Notes under the pieces: model-generated
The model's database searches: none
What the model saw: only the letters and a program-made list of their open reading frames with translations
Told to the model about the DNA's origin: nothing
Origin: Polymorphobacter megasporae
GTDB lineage: Bacteria > Pseudomonadota > Alphaproteobacteria > Sphingomonadales > Sphingomonadaceae
Reading direction: 5' to 3'
Length of the DNA: 64,000 bases
Assembly: GCF_018982885.2 (NCBI RefSeq)
Contig: NZ_CP081848.1
Coordinates: forward strand, 3,410,001-3,474,000
Shown here: one piece after another, positions 18,344 through 26,695 of the stretch
Layout of the letters: each line of letters starts with the position of its first letter
Position numbering within the stretch: position 1 is the first letter of the stretch
Position numbers and translations under genes: made by a program

Positions 18344-18623
18344 CCGCGATCACGTCGCGGCGGTCGAGCGCGCGGTATAAATGCGGGAACAGCATGCCGC
18401 CGCGCGACTCCTCCCAGCGCAGCGCGTCGCCGAGCGCGTCGGTGTCGAGCGTCACCACCGTCACCGCCTCGCCGGCGAAATACTTCGCCATGGTCCCCGC
18501 CGTCTGGGCGTCGGTCGACATATGGATGTAGCCGTCGCGGAGATCGTCGGCCGATCCGGCGAACACCCCGTCGCGCTCGAACGCCACCCATTCGGGGCTG
18601 CGCAAAATCTTGTAGACGAGCAT
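18312..18623 (-). CDS. DUF952 family protein
   Basis: This 103-residue cytosolic protein matches the DUF952 family: it begins LVYKILRSPEWVAFERDG, continues with DGYIHMSTDAQTAGTMAKYF, and has LRWEESRGGMLFPHLYRAL. The function of DUF952 is unknown; it is sometimes seen near glutathione transferases, as here. The start is ATG 18623 rather than an earlier in-frame ATG, because the family begins at this point. It ends in a Pro-rich tail that overlaps the end of the GST gene on the opposite strand. Confidence 0.88.
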   Translation of the reverse strand: MLVYKILRSPEWVAFERDGVFAGSADDLRDGYIHMSTDAQTAGTMAKYFAGEAVTVVTLDTDALGDALRWEESRGGMLFPHLYRALDRRDVIAVSDAPPPPPA

Positions 18624-18751
18624 GGTTAGTCCCGATTTACGCTCTGCCTTGCATTTGCCCGGCAAAGCGCGCACATAGCAGCCAGCCGAAGTTGCCTGCA
18701 ACCGTCGAGCGGCGCTTCACGCCCCCTCTTTCGTTTTCTTGCTGCCGAGGC

Positions 18752-18777
18752 GTTCGGGCGCGGTTTTGCGTCCGGAC
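18752..18777 (+). promoter_or_regulatory. Hairpin in the cold-shock gene leader
   Basis: A 10-bp stem with two G-U pairs (GTTCGGGCGC with GCGTCCGGAC) closes a GGTTTT loop, 28 bases before the csp start codon. Csp mRNAs often carry temperature-responsive leader structures. Here only the hairpin is visible; a thermosensor role is inference. The ribosome-binding site AAGGA lies after it, nine bases before the ATG. Confidence 0.4.
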
Positions 18778-18805
18778 CTCTTGAACGATCTAAGGACTTT
18801 TCTAC

Positions 18806-19012
18806 ATGGCGATCGGTACCGTCAAATTCTTCAACAGCGCCAAGGGCTATGGCTTCATCGCTCCGGACGGCGCTTCCAAGGACGTCTTCGTCCACGTTTC
18901 GGCAGTCGAGCGTTCGGGCCTCAACGGTCTCAACGAAGGCCAGAAGGTCAGCTTCGACGTCGAGAACGACCGCCAGGGCCGCAGCTCGGCCGTCAACCTC
19001 CAGCTGGCTTAA
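18806..19012 (+). CDS. Cold-shock protein (CspA family)
   Basis: This 68-residue single cold-shock domain contains both RNA-binding motifs: KGYGFIAPD (RNP1) and VFVHVSAV (RNP2). Such proteins bind single-stranded RNA or DNA and melt mRNA structure, at low temperature or constitutively. The length is normal and an AAGGA site precedes the ATG. The IF-1-like gene begins eight bases after its stop, so both are made from one mRNA that ends at the hairpin at 19291. Confidence 0.95.
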   Translation: MAIGTVKFFNSAKGYGFIAPDGASKDVFVHVSAVERSGLNGLNEGQKVSFDVENDRQGRSSAVNLQLA

Positions 19013-19020
19013 CAGCCCGT

Positions 19021-19281
19021 ATGGCGAAGGAAGAAGCACTCAAGGTCGAGGGCACGATCGCCGAGATCCTGCCCGATGGCCGGTTCCGCGTGAAGCTTGA
19101 AAACGACCATGAGATCATCGCCTACACGGCGGGCAAGATGCGCAAGAATCGTATCCGCTCGATCGTTGGCGACCGGGTCCATGTCGAAATGACCGCCTAC
19201 GACCTCGACAAGGGGCGTATCGTGTTCCGCGAAAAGACGGTCAATCCGCCGATGAACCAGCGCCGCTTCTTCCGCCGCTGA
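19021..19281 (+). CDS. infA: Translation initiation factor IF-1 homolog with C-terminal extension
   Basis: This 86-residue protein has an S1/OB-fold domain matching bacterial IF-1: [20 protein letters not shown], then [19 protein letters not shown], then [16 protein letters not shown]-1 binds the 30S A-site during initiation. Standard IF-1 is about 72 residues; this one has some 14 extra C-terminal residues ([16 protein letters not shown]), basic and aromatic. It is eight bases downstream of csp, implying co-expression on cold shock. Whether it is the only infA of the genome or a second copy cannot be told here. Confidence 0.88.
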   Translation: MAKEEALKVEGTIAEILPDGRFRVKLENDHEIIAYTAGKMRKNRIRSIVGDRVHVEMTAYDLDKGRIVFREKTVNPPMNQRRFFRR

Positions 19282-19290
19282 CGATAACCC

Positions 19291-19316
19291 GCCCCGGGGC
19301 AGCAATGCCCCGGGGC
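19291..19316 (+). terminator. Terminator-like hairpin after csp-infA
   Basis: A perfect 11-bp stem (GCCCCGGGGCA with TGCCCCGGGGC) with a GCAA tetraloop is followed by ACACTCTTTCT. It lies nine bases after the infA stop and probably ends the csp-infA transcript. Confidence 0.7.
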
Positions 19317-19342
19317 ACACTCTTTCTCCGAGGGTTCGTGCC

Positions 19343-19591
19343 ATGAGCGACGCCATCGTCACGAACGCCGTACCGGTAACCGACGTTGCCGAAATCGAGA
19401 TCGCCGACGCCAAGCTGATCGAGGACCGCGCGCTCGATTACCGCATCGTGCCCTTCCGCGAGACCGACTACCGCACCGGCAGCGTGTCGAGCCGCGACGT
19501 CGAAGCCCCGGTGATCAATCGCTTCAGCGACCACGTCCTCGTCCGCATGCCGGATGGGTCGAGCCTCCGCGTCCAGGAAAAGCGCCGCTAA
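19343..19591 (+). CDS. Small hypothetical protein
   Basis: This 82-residue acidic protein has no recognised domain. It is soluble, starts MSDAIVTNAVPVTDVAEIEI, contains VPFRETDYRTGSVSSRDVE and ends in a basic VQEKRR. GAGGG lies at a workable distance before the ATG, and codon use looks like its neighbours, so it is probably real. It follows the csp-infA terminator and converges on the monooxygenase gene with one base between the stops. No function can be assigned. Confidence 0.65.
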   Translation: MSDAIVTNAVPVTDVAEIEIADAKLIEDRALDYRIVPFRETDYRTGSVSSRDVEAPVINRFSDHVLVRMPDGSSLRVQEKRR

Positions 19592-19592
19592 T

Positions 19593-21476
19593 TTAGCGCA
19601 GTTCGAAATCCGCCGGATCGGGTGCCCGCGTCGCGTTCCAGTAATCGACCAGCGCGAACGGCCAGTTCTGCGACACCCGCCCCGACTTCGACTTGTACCA
19701 GCTCGACACGCCGGGCGACCCCCACGCCATCTCCGCGTTCGCCGCATCGACCCGCGTATTGAACGCGTCGTGGACATCTTGCTTCGGCGTCATCGCCTTC
19801 GCATCCGTCTCGATCAGCAGCTTGAGCGCGCCGAGGATGTACGTCACCGAGCATTCCGAGAAGAAGATGATGCTGCCGTTGACGACGATGTTGGTGTTCG
19901 GCCCATAGATCGTGAAGAAGTTCGGGAAGCCCGGCATCGTCATCCCGAGATACGCGCGCGCATCGCCGTCCCACGTCGCGTGGAGGTCGCGCCCGCCCTC
20001 CCCCATCACCGTCATCGGCATCAGGAAATCGCTCGCGTGGAATCCTGTGCCGTAGATCAGCACGTCGGCGCCGACCACGCACCCGCTCGCCAGTTCGACT
20101 CCCTCGGGCACGATCCGTGCGACGGGCTCGTCGATCAGGTCGACGTTCGGGCGCTTGAGCGCGCCGATCCAGACGCCGTTGTCGCGCAGCATCCGCTTCG
20201 CCCCCGGCGGATAGGCGGGGATCAGCTTCGGCAGCAGGTCGGGACGGTCCTCGACTTGGCTCGCGATATAGCCGGTCAGTGCCTGCCGCAGTTCGTCGTT
20301 GACCGCCGAAATCGCCCCCTCGCCCGCCCACTCGGCGTCGCGCGTCACCGCACCGAGGATGCCGTCGGTCAGCATCCAGAACAGCCAGAAGCGCCACCAG
20401 TTGGCGTAGAACGGGACATGGTCGATCAGCCACTGCGTCGCCGCCGGCACCGCGTCGTGATAGTCCGGAGTCGGCCCCAGCCACGGCGGGGTCCGCTGGA
20501 AGACGCTGAGATGGCCGACGTCGCCTGCAATTTCAGGGACGAACTGGAACGCACTCGCGCCGGTGCCGATCACCGCGACACGCTTGCCGGTCAGGTCGAC
20601 CCCGTGATCCCAGCGCGCCGAATGGAACGCCGGTCCGGCAAAGTCGCCGATGCCGGGCAGGTCGGGATATTTGGGGACGTTCAACTGCCCGACCGCGCTG
20701 ACGACCGCGCGCGCGGTGAGCACGTCGCCGCTGCTCAGCCGGACGCGCCAGACCGACGCCGCCGCGTCCCAAGTCGCCGCCTCGACCTTTGTGTTGAAGC
20801 GGATGTGCTCGCGGAGGCCGTGGGCATCCGCGACTTTCGCGAAATAGCCATGGAGGACATCACCGGTCGAATACAACTTCGGCCAAGCGTGATCGTCCGC
20901 GAACGAATAGCTGTAGAGGTGATTGGGCGTGTCGACGCGGACTCCCGGATACTGGTTCGCCAGCCACGTCCCGCCGACGTCGGCGTTCGCCTCGACGATC
21001 GTGAACGGCAGCCCGGCCTGAACGAGCGAGAGCCCCATCAGCAGCCCCGACATGCCCGCGCCGATGACGACGACGGGGAAGTCGGCCTTGGCTGCGGCGG
21101 GGGCATCGATCGTCACGCGCAGCTCGCGCGCCTCGGGACCATCGAGCGCGAGTTCCTCGATCAGGAACGGGACGTACGGCTCGGGAATGTCGGCCCCGGC
21201 GATGAAATCCATGCAGGCGCGGATCGCCGCCTCGGACGGACGGGGCGGCAGCTTCGCGCCGCGGTCGCGATGCGCACGCATCGCCTCCGCCGCGAGCGAC
21301 CGCGCGCGTGCCTGCTGCTCGGGGGGAAGATTGCCCTGCCCGTCGCCAAAGAACTCGTACACCGGGCGGTCGAAGTCGCGGAGGTGATCGGCATTGCCGG
21401 TCAGATGCGCGATCGCCACGAGCAGCGACGGGATATGCGCGCCTTCGAGCGCGGCATCGATGTCTGCGTCGGTCAT
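19593..21476 (-). CDS. Class B flavin monooxygenase (Baeyer-Villiger type)
   Basis: About 627 residues. After an N-terminal region of about 135 residues comes the FAD-binding VVVIGAGMSGLLMG, the Baeyer-Villiger fingerprint FAGPAFHSARWD, the NADPH-binding VAVIGTGASAFQFV, and the later MLTDG and IYGTGFHASDFL segments. Such enzymes insert oxygen next to a carbonyl (ketone to ester) using NADPH and O2. The extra N-terminal region is found in some BVMO subgroups. ATG 21476 is used; its first four bases overlap the stop of the ABA4-like gene, so the genes are coupled. Placement downstream of a CYP153 cluster suggests oxidation of hydrocarbons or ketones, an inference. Confidence 0.9.
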   Translation of the reverse strand: MTDADIDAALEGAHIPSLLVAIAHLTGNADHLRDFDRPVYEFFGDGQGNLPPEQQARARSLAAEAMRAHRDRGAKLPPRPSEAAIRACMDFIAGADIPEPYVPFLIEELALDGPEARELRVTIDAPAAAKADFPVVVIGAGMSGLLMGLSLVQAGLPFTIVEANADVGGTWLANQYPGVRVDTPNHLYSYSFADDHAWPKLYSTGDVLHGYFAKVADAHGLREHIRFNTKVEAATWDAAASVWRVRLSSGDVLTARAVVSAVGQLNVPKYPDLPGIGDFAGPAFHSARWDHGVDLTGKRVAVIGTGASAFQFVPEIAGDVGHLSVFQRTPPWLGPTPDYHDAVPAATQWLIDHVPFYANWWRFWLFWMLTDGILGAVTRDAEWAGEGAISAVNDELRQALTGYIASQVEDRPDLLPKLIPAYPPGAKRMLRDNGVWIGALKRPNVDLIDEPVARIVPEGVELASGCVVGADVLIYGTGFHASDFLMPMTVMGEGGRDLHATWDGDARAYLGMTMPGFPNFFTIYGPNTNIVVNGSIIFFSECSVTYILGALKLLIETDAKAMTPKQDVHDAFNTRVDAANAEMAWGSPGVSSWYKSKSGRVSQNWPFALVDYWNATRAPDPADFELR

Positions 21477-21913
21477 AATCCGCGGCTCCTTTGCCGCGCC
21501 GCGCGCAGCACGAGATAAGTCAGCAGCCCGATCGGCCCGGCGAGGAAGGTCAGCGCGAGGCAGACCAGCAGCAGCCAGTGGGGCACGCGCGCGGCGGGCG
21601 CGGTCTCTGCCTCCCACGCCCCGATGAACAGGTCGAACGCGAGGTAATGCACCCAGCCCGCGAGGAACGCTTCGCGCGTCTTGAGCAGCGCCATCACCCC
21701 GTCGAGCGAATTAAAGCTCGCCCCCGGGATCGGCGGACCATTGCTCAGCGCGTGGATCAGGACCGCGAGATAACCGCCGCACAGGACCGCTGCGAGGGTG
21801 CGCGCCACCAGCACTGCGAGCGGACGCTGCAACGGAGCGAGGGCGAGGATAATCCACCCGGCAAGCGCGATCGTCGAGGCGATGCGGAAGAGGAGGTCGA
21901 GGGGCATCGTCAC
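21473..21913 (-). CDS. ABA4-like (DUF4281) membrane protein
   Basis: This 146-residue integral membrane protein has about four hydrophobic helices. It contains LDGVMALLKTREAFLAGWVH and YLAFDLFIGAWE, the conserved block of the ABA4-like family (DUF4281); the plant member takes part in neoxanthin formation. The bacterial role is not established. It overlaps the monooxygenase start by 4 bp and follows the GMC gene after a palindromic repeat, so it is transcribed in the same direction as the alkane-oxidation genes. The family call is good; the function is open. Confidence 0.75.
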   Translation of the reverse strand: MTMPLDLLFRIASTIALAGWIILALAPLQRPLAVLVARTLAAVLCGGYLAVLIHALSNGPPIPGASFNSLDGVMALLKTREAFLAGWVHYLAFDLFIGAWEAETAPAARVPHWLLLVCLALTFLAGPIGLLTYLVLRAARQRSRGL

Positions 21914-21917
21914 GCCT

Positions 21918-21999
21918 AATTGTCATCCCCGCGATCGCGGCGACCCAAGGTCACCAACGGCAGCGACTTTAAGTCCCCGCGTTCGCGGGGATGACAATT
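21918..21999. repeat. Intergenic palindromic repeat, CCCCGCG subtype
   Basis: The segment opens AATTGTCATCCCCGCG and closes with its inverse CGCGGGGATGACAATT about 50 bases later, so the transcript could form a long hairpin. It sits between the GMC and ABA4-like genes. A near-identical element is at 30049. Confidence 0.8.
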
Positions 22000-22007
22000 C
22001 AGAGAAG

Positions 22008-23636
22008 TCACGCTGCCATCCTTGCCCGCGCGCTTGCCCGGATCATGTCGCTCGCTTTCTCCGCGATCATGATCGTCGGCGCGTTGGTGTTCCCGCTGAC
22101 CAGCCGCGGCATGACCGAGGCATCGACCACACGCAGCCCCTCGACCCCGCGCACCCGCAATTCGGGGTCGACGACGGCGCGGGGGTCGCCCGCGCGGCCC
22201 ATCGCGCAGGTCCCGACCGGGTGGTAGATCGTGCTCCCCGACTGGCGGGCGAATTCGAGCAGGTCGGCGTCGGACTCGACCGCAGTCCCCGGCAGCAGTT
22301 CGTCGCCCATGTACGGCGACAGCGCCTGCTGCCCGGCGATCACCCGCCCCCAGCGCAGGCCGGCAACGATCGTGTCCTGGTCGAGCCGGTCGGCGAGATA
22401 GTTCGGGCGGATCGACGGCGGGGCGAACGGGTCGGCGGACTTGACGTGGATCGTCCCCCGGCTTTCGGGGCGAAGCTGACACGCGGCGAAGGTCAGGCCG
22501 GGCTTTTTCTCGAGCTCCCAGATCTGCTTCGCGACGAACTTCTCGACGTCGACCGTCGCGGGCAGGATGTGGAACTGCACGTCGGGCCCGTCGAGCCCCG
22601 GCCGCGTCCTGACATACGCCTGGACATGCGCCGCCGACATGGTGAGCAGCCCCTTGCGCGACGCGGCATAGCGCGCCGCCTCGCGGACCAAGCGCCAGCC
22701 GCGGCTGAGCTCGTTGACCGAAACGCAGTTGTTCAGCCGGTACTGCATCGACACGACATAATGGTCCTGCAAATTCGTCCCGACCCCGGGGGCAGCGACG
22801 CGGACATCGATCCCGGCGGCGCGCAGCACCTCGGGATCGCCGATCCCCGACAGTTCAAGCAGTTGCGGCGAGTTGACGGCACCGCCGCTCAGGATCACCT
22901 CGCGCCGCGCGGTCGCCTTGACGCTCGCGCCGTCCTTGCGGAAGCGAACCCCGGTCGCGCGGCCGTTGTCGATAATGACGCGCTCGGCGTGCGCTTCGGT
23001 GACGACGGTCAGGTTTGCCCGGTCGAGCGCGGGGCGGAGATACGCCATCGCCGCCGACCAGCGGCGGCCATTCTTCACGGTCAGCTGGAAATAGCTGATG
23101 CCGTCCTGGCTAGCGCCGTTGACGTCGTCGTTGAACGGCAGCCCCGCCTCGGTCCCGGCAGCGATGACCGCGTCCGAAACCGGGTGGTGCTCGGTGATGT
23201 CGGAGACGTTCAGTGGCCCGTCGGTGCCGTGGTGGTCGTCGCTCAAGCGCTCATTATGCTCGGCGCGCTTGAAGTACGGCAGGACGTCGGTGTGGCTCCA
23301 GCCGGTGCACCCCGACTGCGCCCAATTGTCGTAATCCGCCGCCTGCCCGCGGACATAGAGCAGCCCGTTGATCGACGACGATCCGCCGAGCACCTTGCCG
23401 CGCGGCCAGACGTGCGGACGCCCGCCGCTGCCGGGGTCCTCCTCGGTCTGGTATAGCCAATTGACCTTGGGGTCCTTGAGCGTGCGCGCGTAGCCGACCG
23501 GGATATGGATCATCGGGCTCGAGTCCTTGCCGCCCGCCTCGAGCAGCAGGACGGTCGCGGTGCCGTCCTCGGTCAGCCGATTGGCGAGGACGCACCCCGC
23601 ACTGCCCGCGCCGACGATGATGTAATCGACTTCCAT
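22008..23636 (-). CDS. GMC-family alcohol dehydrogenase (choline dehydrogenase/AlkJ-like)
   Basis: About 542 residues, usual for bacterial GMC oxidoreductases. It opens with the FAD-binding DYIIVGAGSAGCVLANRL, followed by GMC signature 1 in the GKVLGGSSSINGLLYVRG region. Signature 2 is GGAVNSPQLLELSGIG. Near the end are the catalytic HPVGTCAMG and the GNTNAPTIMIAEKASD segment. It oxidises alcohols to aldehydes with FAD. Being downstream of a CYP153 hydroxylase and its ferredoxin, it probably oxidises the primary alcohol they make, as AlkJ does (inference). ATG 23636 has GGAGAG just upstream. A palindromic repeat separates it from the ferredoxin gene. Confidence 0.92.
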   Translation of the reverse strand: MEVDYIIVGAGSAGCVLANRLTEDGTATVLLLEAGGKDSSPMIHIPVGYARTLKDPKVNWLYQTEEDPGSGGRPHVWPRGKVLGGSSSINGLLYVRGQAADYDNWAQSGCTGWSHTDVLPYFKRAEHNERLSDDHHGTDGPLNVSDITEHHPVSDAVIAAGTEAGLPFNDDVNGASQDGISYFQLTVKNGRRWSAAMAYLRPALDRANLTVVTEAHAERVIIDNGRATGVRFRKDGASVKATARREVILSGGAVNSPQLLELSGIGDPEVLRAAGIDVRVAAPGVGTNLQDHYVVSMQYRLNNCVSVNELSRGWRLVREAARYAASRKGLLTMSAAHVQAYVRTRPGLDGPDVQFHILPATVDVEKFVAKQIWELEKKPGLTFAACQLRPESRGTIHVKSADPFAPPSIRPNYLADRLDQDTIVAGLRWGRVIAGQQALSPYMGDELLPGTAVESDADLLEFARQSGSTIYHPVGTCAMGRAGDPRAVVDPELRVRGVEGLRVVDASVMPRLVSGNTNAPTIMIAEKASDMIRASARARMAA

Positions 23637-23767
23637 GCGCTCTCTCCCCACGCCGGCTTTTGCCGGTCGACGGGGCGAGTATGCGGGAGGTTGTGCGGCG
23701 AGGCTAGACCCCCAGATGGCCATGGTTGCGGGGGCGATTGACCGTCGGCGGGGAGCAATCCCCCCTC

Positions 23768-23867
23768 AGCCGTCATCCCGGCGAAGGCCGGGACCCACGG
23801 TCGTGGCAAGCTCCGAAATTCGCGTTGCGCTCGACAGTGGGTCCCGGCCTTCGCCGGGATGACGGCT
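23768..23867. repeat. Intergenic palindromic repeat, CCCGGCG subtype
   Basis: It opens AGCCGTCATCCCGGCGAAGG and closes with the inverse ending CGCCGGGATGACGGCT, with about 40 bases between arms. It lies between the ferredoxin and GMC genes. It differs from the 21918 and 30049 copies in having CCGG in the stem; the copy at 52761 is of this subtype. Confidence 0.8.
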
Positions 23868-23910
23868 CTAACCTGACTTCCGTGATTTTCCTATTTCGAC
23901 GCGACGCCGC

Positions 23911-24231
23911 TCAGTGTTGCGAAACCGGCGTCCGGACGATCATCCCATCAAGCGCGGGCGACGCGTAGATCTGGCACGCGAGGCGGCTGTCGGCGGTGAC
24001 CCCCTCGGCGAAGTCGAGCATCGACTCCTCCATGTCCGACTTCGTCCCCGCCAGCACGAGCCACGCGGCGTCGACATGGACATGGCACGTCGCGCACGCG
24101 CAGTTGCCGCCGCAATCGCCGTCGATCCCGGGGATGCCGTTCGAGACCGCAGCCTCCATCAGCGAGTAGCCGTCCTCGACCTCGAGCGTCCGCGCGCTAC
24201 CGTCGGCCGCGACGTAGGTGATCTTCGCCAA
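23911..24231 (-). CDS. 2Fe-2S ferredoxin of the putidaredoxin/adrenodoxin type
   Basis: About 106 residues. The cluster ligands are seen in [16 protein letters not shown] (C-x5-C-x2-C) and the distant Cys in SRLACQI, the pattern of vertebrate-type [2Fe-2S] ferredoxins that feed bacterial P450s. It starts at TTG 24231, since the frame reads [12 protein letters not shown] from there and GAGGA lies six bases before it. It is 14 bp downstream of the CYP153 gene, so it is almost certainly that enzyme's electron donor. No ferredoxin reductase is in the cluster. Confidence 0.92.
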   Translation of the reverse strand: MAKITYVAADGSARTLEVEDGYSLMEAAVSNGIPGIDGDCGGNCACATCHVHVDAAWLVLAGTKSDMEESMLDFAEGVTADSRLACQIYASPALDGMIVRTPVSQH

Positions 24232-24245
24232 TGCTCGTCCTCGCT

Positions 24246-25544
24246 TCAGGCCGGAATGCGGACCGGCAGGCTGGCATAGCCTTTGACGAACGCCGACGGA
24301 ACCCGCGCCGGCGGTCCCATGATCTCGATCGTGGGGAAGCGCTTGAGAATCTCCTCCCAAACGATCTTGAGCTGCATTTCCGCCAGCCGGTTGCCGACGC
24401 AGCGGTGGATGCCGAAGCCGAACGACAAATGCTGGCGCGGGCGGGCGCGGTCGACGATGAAGCTGTCGGGGTCGGCGATCGAGCGTTCGTCGCGGTTGCC
24501 CGAGACGTACCACATGACAACGCGGTCGCCCTTGCGGATGGTCTTGCCGCCCAGTTCGACGTCGACCAGCGCGGTCCGGCGCATGTGCGCGAGAGGGGTC
24601 TGATAGCGGATGATCTCGCTCACCGCCGACTCGATCAGCGCCGGGTTCGCCTTGAGCTTGGCCCACTGGCCGGGGTTGGCCGCCATGAAGGTCAGCCCAC
24701 CGGTGATCGAATTGCGCGTCGTGTCATTGCCGCCGACGATCAGCAGCAGCAGATTGCCGAGATATTCCATCGGGATCATGTCACGCGTCGCCGGATTGTG
24801 CGCGAGCATCGAGACGAGGTCGTTGCCCGGCGCTGCCCCCTCGACCGGGTTGACCCGCTGATTCCACAGGCCGGTGAAATAGATCAGGCATTCGAGCATG
24901 ATCGCCTCGCGCTCGGCCTTGGTCGGGTTGCCCGGAATCGTCTCGTCGGCGGTCGCCATGTCGGACCAATAGGTCAGCAGGCGGCGGTCCTCCCATGGGA
25001 AGTCGAACAGCGTCGCGAGCATCTGCGTCGTCAGCTCGATCGAGACGCGGTCGACCCAGTCGAACACCTCGCCGCGCGGCAGCCCGTCGAAGATCGCCTG
25101 CGCGCGCTCGCGGATCAGGACTTCGAGGTTGGCGAGATTGCCCGGCGAGACGATCGGCGACACCGCCTTGCGCTGGACGTCGTGCTTGGGCTGATCCATC
25201 GCGATGAACATCGGCAGGATGAAATCCTTGTCCATGTCCTTCGCGGTGATCCCGCCGAGGTGCGCGTCCGACGAGAATTGGGCATGATTGGTGTCGACCG
25301 CCATGATGTCGGCGTAGCGCGTGACCGACCAATACGGCCCGAAGCGCCCGTTGGCGTGATAATGGACCGGGTCCTCGTCGCGCAACCGCTCGAAATAAGG
25401 CCAGTGCGTGTCGTTCACCCACAGATCGGGGTCGAGCATGTCGAAATCGTCGAGCGGCATCGCATACGCCCGCGCGCGCGCCGCAGCGAGGTGCGGCGGC
25501 TCGTTTGCGCGCGCCGCCGCGAAATCGATCGCCCGTGTCGCCAT
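24246..25544 (-). CDS. Cytochrome P450, CYP153-like alkane hydroxylase
   Basis: This 432-residue soluble P450 has an I-helix oxygen-binding [12 protein letters not shown], ExxR in [14 protein letters not shown], and the heme loop [17 protein letters not shown] with Cys near 382. The combination [13 protein letters not shown] and [20 protein letters not shown] is characteristic of the CYP153 family, which hydroxylates the terminal carbon of medium-chain alkanes and related compounds. It heads a minus-strand run with its ferredoxin and a GMC alcohol dehydrogenase. The 102-bp gap to divergent pyrC must hold its promoter. Family assignment is strong; the exact substrate is inferred. Confidence 0.93.
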   Translation of the reverse strand: MATRAIDFAAARANEPPHLAAARARAYAMPLDDFDMLDPDLWVNDTHWPYFERLRDEDPVHYHANGRFGPYWSVTRYADIMAVDTNHAQFSSDAHLGGITAKDMDKDFILPMFIAMDQPKHDVQRKAVSPIVSPGNLANLEVLIRERAQAIFDGLPRGEVFDWVDRVSIELTTQMLATLFDFPWEDRRLLTYWSDMATADETIPGNPTKAEREAIMLECLIYFTGLWNQRVNPVEGAAPGNDLVSMLAHNPATRDMIPMEYLGNLLLLIVGGNDTTRNSITGGLTFMAANPGQWAKLKANPALIESAVSEIIRYQTPLAHMRRTALVDVELGGKTIRKGDRVVMWYVSGNRDERSIADPDSFIVDRARPRQHLSFGFGIHRCVGNRLAEMQLKIVWEEILKRFPTIEIMGPPARVPSAFVKGYASLPVRIPA

Positions 25545-25646
25545 GTCCGTCTCCCAAGCGCCCGTTATCGAGTCTCACTCAGGAACGTGCACTACCACTA
25601 CGCAAAGCGCAATGGACTATCGCCGGAGCGGCCGAGACCCTAACCA

Positions 25647-26669
25647 ATGCCGATGACTGACCGCATCACGATCCCCCGCCCCGACGATTGGCACGTCCAC
25701 CTCCGCGACGGCGCGATGCTGGCCGCTGTCGCCCGCTTCACCGCGGCGCAGTTCGCCCGCGCGATCGTCATGCCCAACCTCAAGACCCCGGTGACGACCA
25801 CCGTGCTCGCCCGCGAATACCGCGAACGCATCGCCGCCGCCGCGCCGGGCTTCACCCCGCTGATGACCGCGTACCTGACCGACACCACCGACGCCGCCGA
25901 CCTGATCGCGGGTGCCGCTGCGGGCGTGTTCACCGCCGCCAAGCTGTACCCGGCGAACGCGACGACCAACTCCGCCGCCGGGGTTACCGATATCGCCGCG
26001 ATCATGCCGGTGCTCGAAGCGATGGCCGATGCCGAGTTGCCGCTGCTAATCCACGGCGAGGTCACCAGCGCCGACATCGACATCTTCGACCGCGAGGCGG
26101 TGTTCATCGACCGCATCCTGACCCCGCTCGTCGCGCGCCTGCCCGAGCTGCGGGTCGTCCTCGAACATATCACGACGCGCGAAGCCGCCGACTTCGTCAC
26201 CGCGAGCGGCCCCAACGTCGCCGCGACGATCACCCCGCACCACCTCCACCACAGCCGCAACGCGCTATTCGCCGGGGGCATCCGCCCGCATCTGTACTGC
26301 CTGCCGATATTGAAGCGCGAGACGCACCGGCTGGCGCTGCGCGCGGCGGCGACGTCGGGGAGTGCAAAGTTCTTCCTCGGCACGGATTCGGCCCCGCACG
26401 CGCTCGACACCAAGGAAGCCGCGTGCGGGTGTGCGGGGGTGTTCAATGCGCCGTTCGCGATCGAAAGCTATGCCGCGGTGTTCGACGAGGAGGGGGCGCT
26501 CGACCGGCTCGAGGCCTTCGCCTCGCTCAACGGTCCGGCATTCTACCGCCTGCCGGTGAACGAGGCGCGGATGACGCTTGAGCGCGCGGCGGTGGTGGTG
26601 CCGGAGCGGTTCGGCGAGCTGGTACCGTTCCATGCGGGCGAGACGCTGGCGTGGCGGATCGCCGTCTAA
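25647..26669 (+). CDS. pyrC: Dihydroorotase
   Basis: This 340-residue enzyme is of the E. coli PyrC (type II) class and interconverts carbamoyl-aspartate and dihydroorotate in pyrimidine synthesis. Zinc ligands are visible: H16 and H18 (DWHVHLRDG), the lysine expected to be carbamylated, K99 (AAKLYPA), H136 (LLIHGEV), H174 (LEHITT), and the catalytic D247 (GTDSAPH). Length is normal. The first ATG is used; one two codons later is equally possible because no clear ribosome-binding site decides. It is a single gene ending at a hairpin shared with the convergent pgm gene. Confidence 0.96.
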   Translation: MPMTDRITIPRPDDWHVHLRDGAMLAAVARFTAAQFARAIVMPNLKTPVTTTVLAREYRERIAAAAPGFTPLMTAYLTDTTDAADLIAGAAAGVFTAAKLYPANATTNSAAGVTDIAAIMPVLEAMADAELPLLIHGEVTSADIDIFDREAVFIDRILTPLVARLPELRVVLEHITTREAADFVTASGPNVAATITPHHLHHSRNALFAGGIRPHLYCLPILKRETHRLALRAAATSGSAKFFLGTDSAPHALDTKEAACGCAGVFNAPFAIESYAAVFDEEGALDRLEAFASLNGPAFYRLPVNEARMTLERAAVVVPERFGELVPFHAGETLAWRIAV

Positions 26670-26672
26670 ATC

Positions 26673-26692
26673 CTCCCCCGTCTTCGGGGGAG
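26673..26692. terminator. Bidirectional hairpin between pyrC and pgm
   Basis: An 8-bp stem (CTCCCCCG with CGGGGGAG) and a TCTT loop occupy nearly the whole 26-bp gap between the two convergent stops. Such a symmetrical structure can end transcription from both sides. U-runs are poor. Confidence 0.6.
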
Positions 26693-26695
26693 CAT

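Noticed and set aside
19554-21518. 654-codon plus-strand frame opposite the monooxygenase
   Set aside because: Composition (Arg/Asp/His-rich, no domain) shows it is the shadow of the monooxygenase gene.
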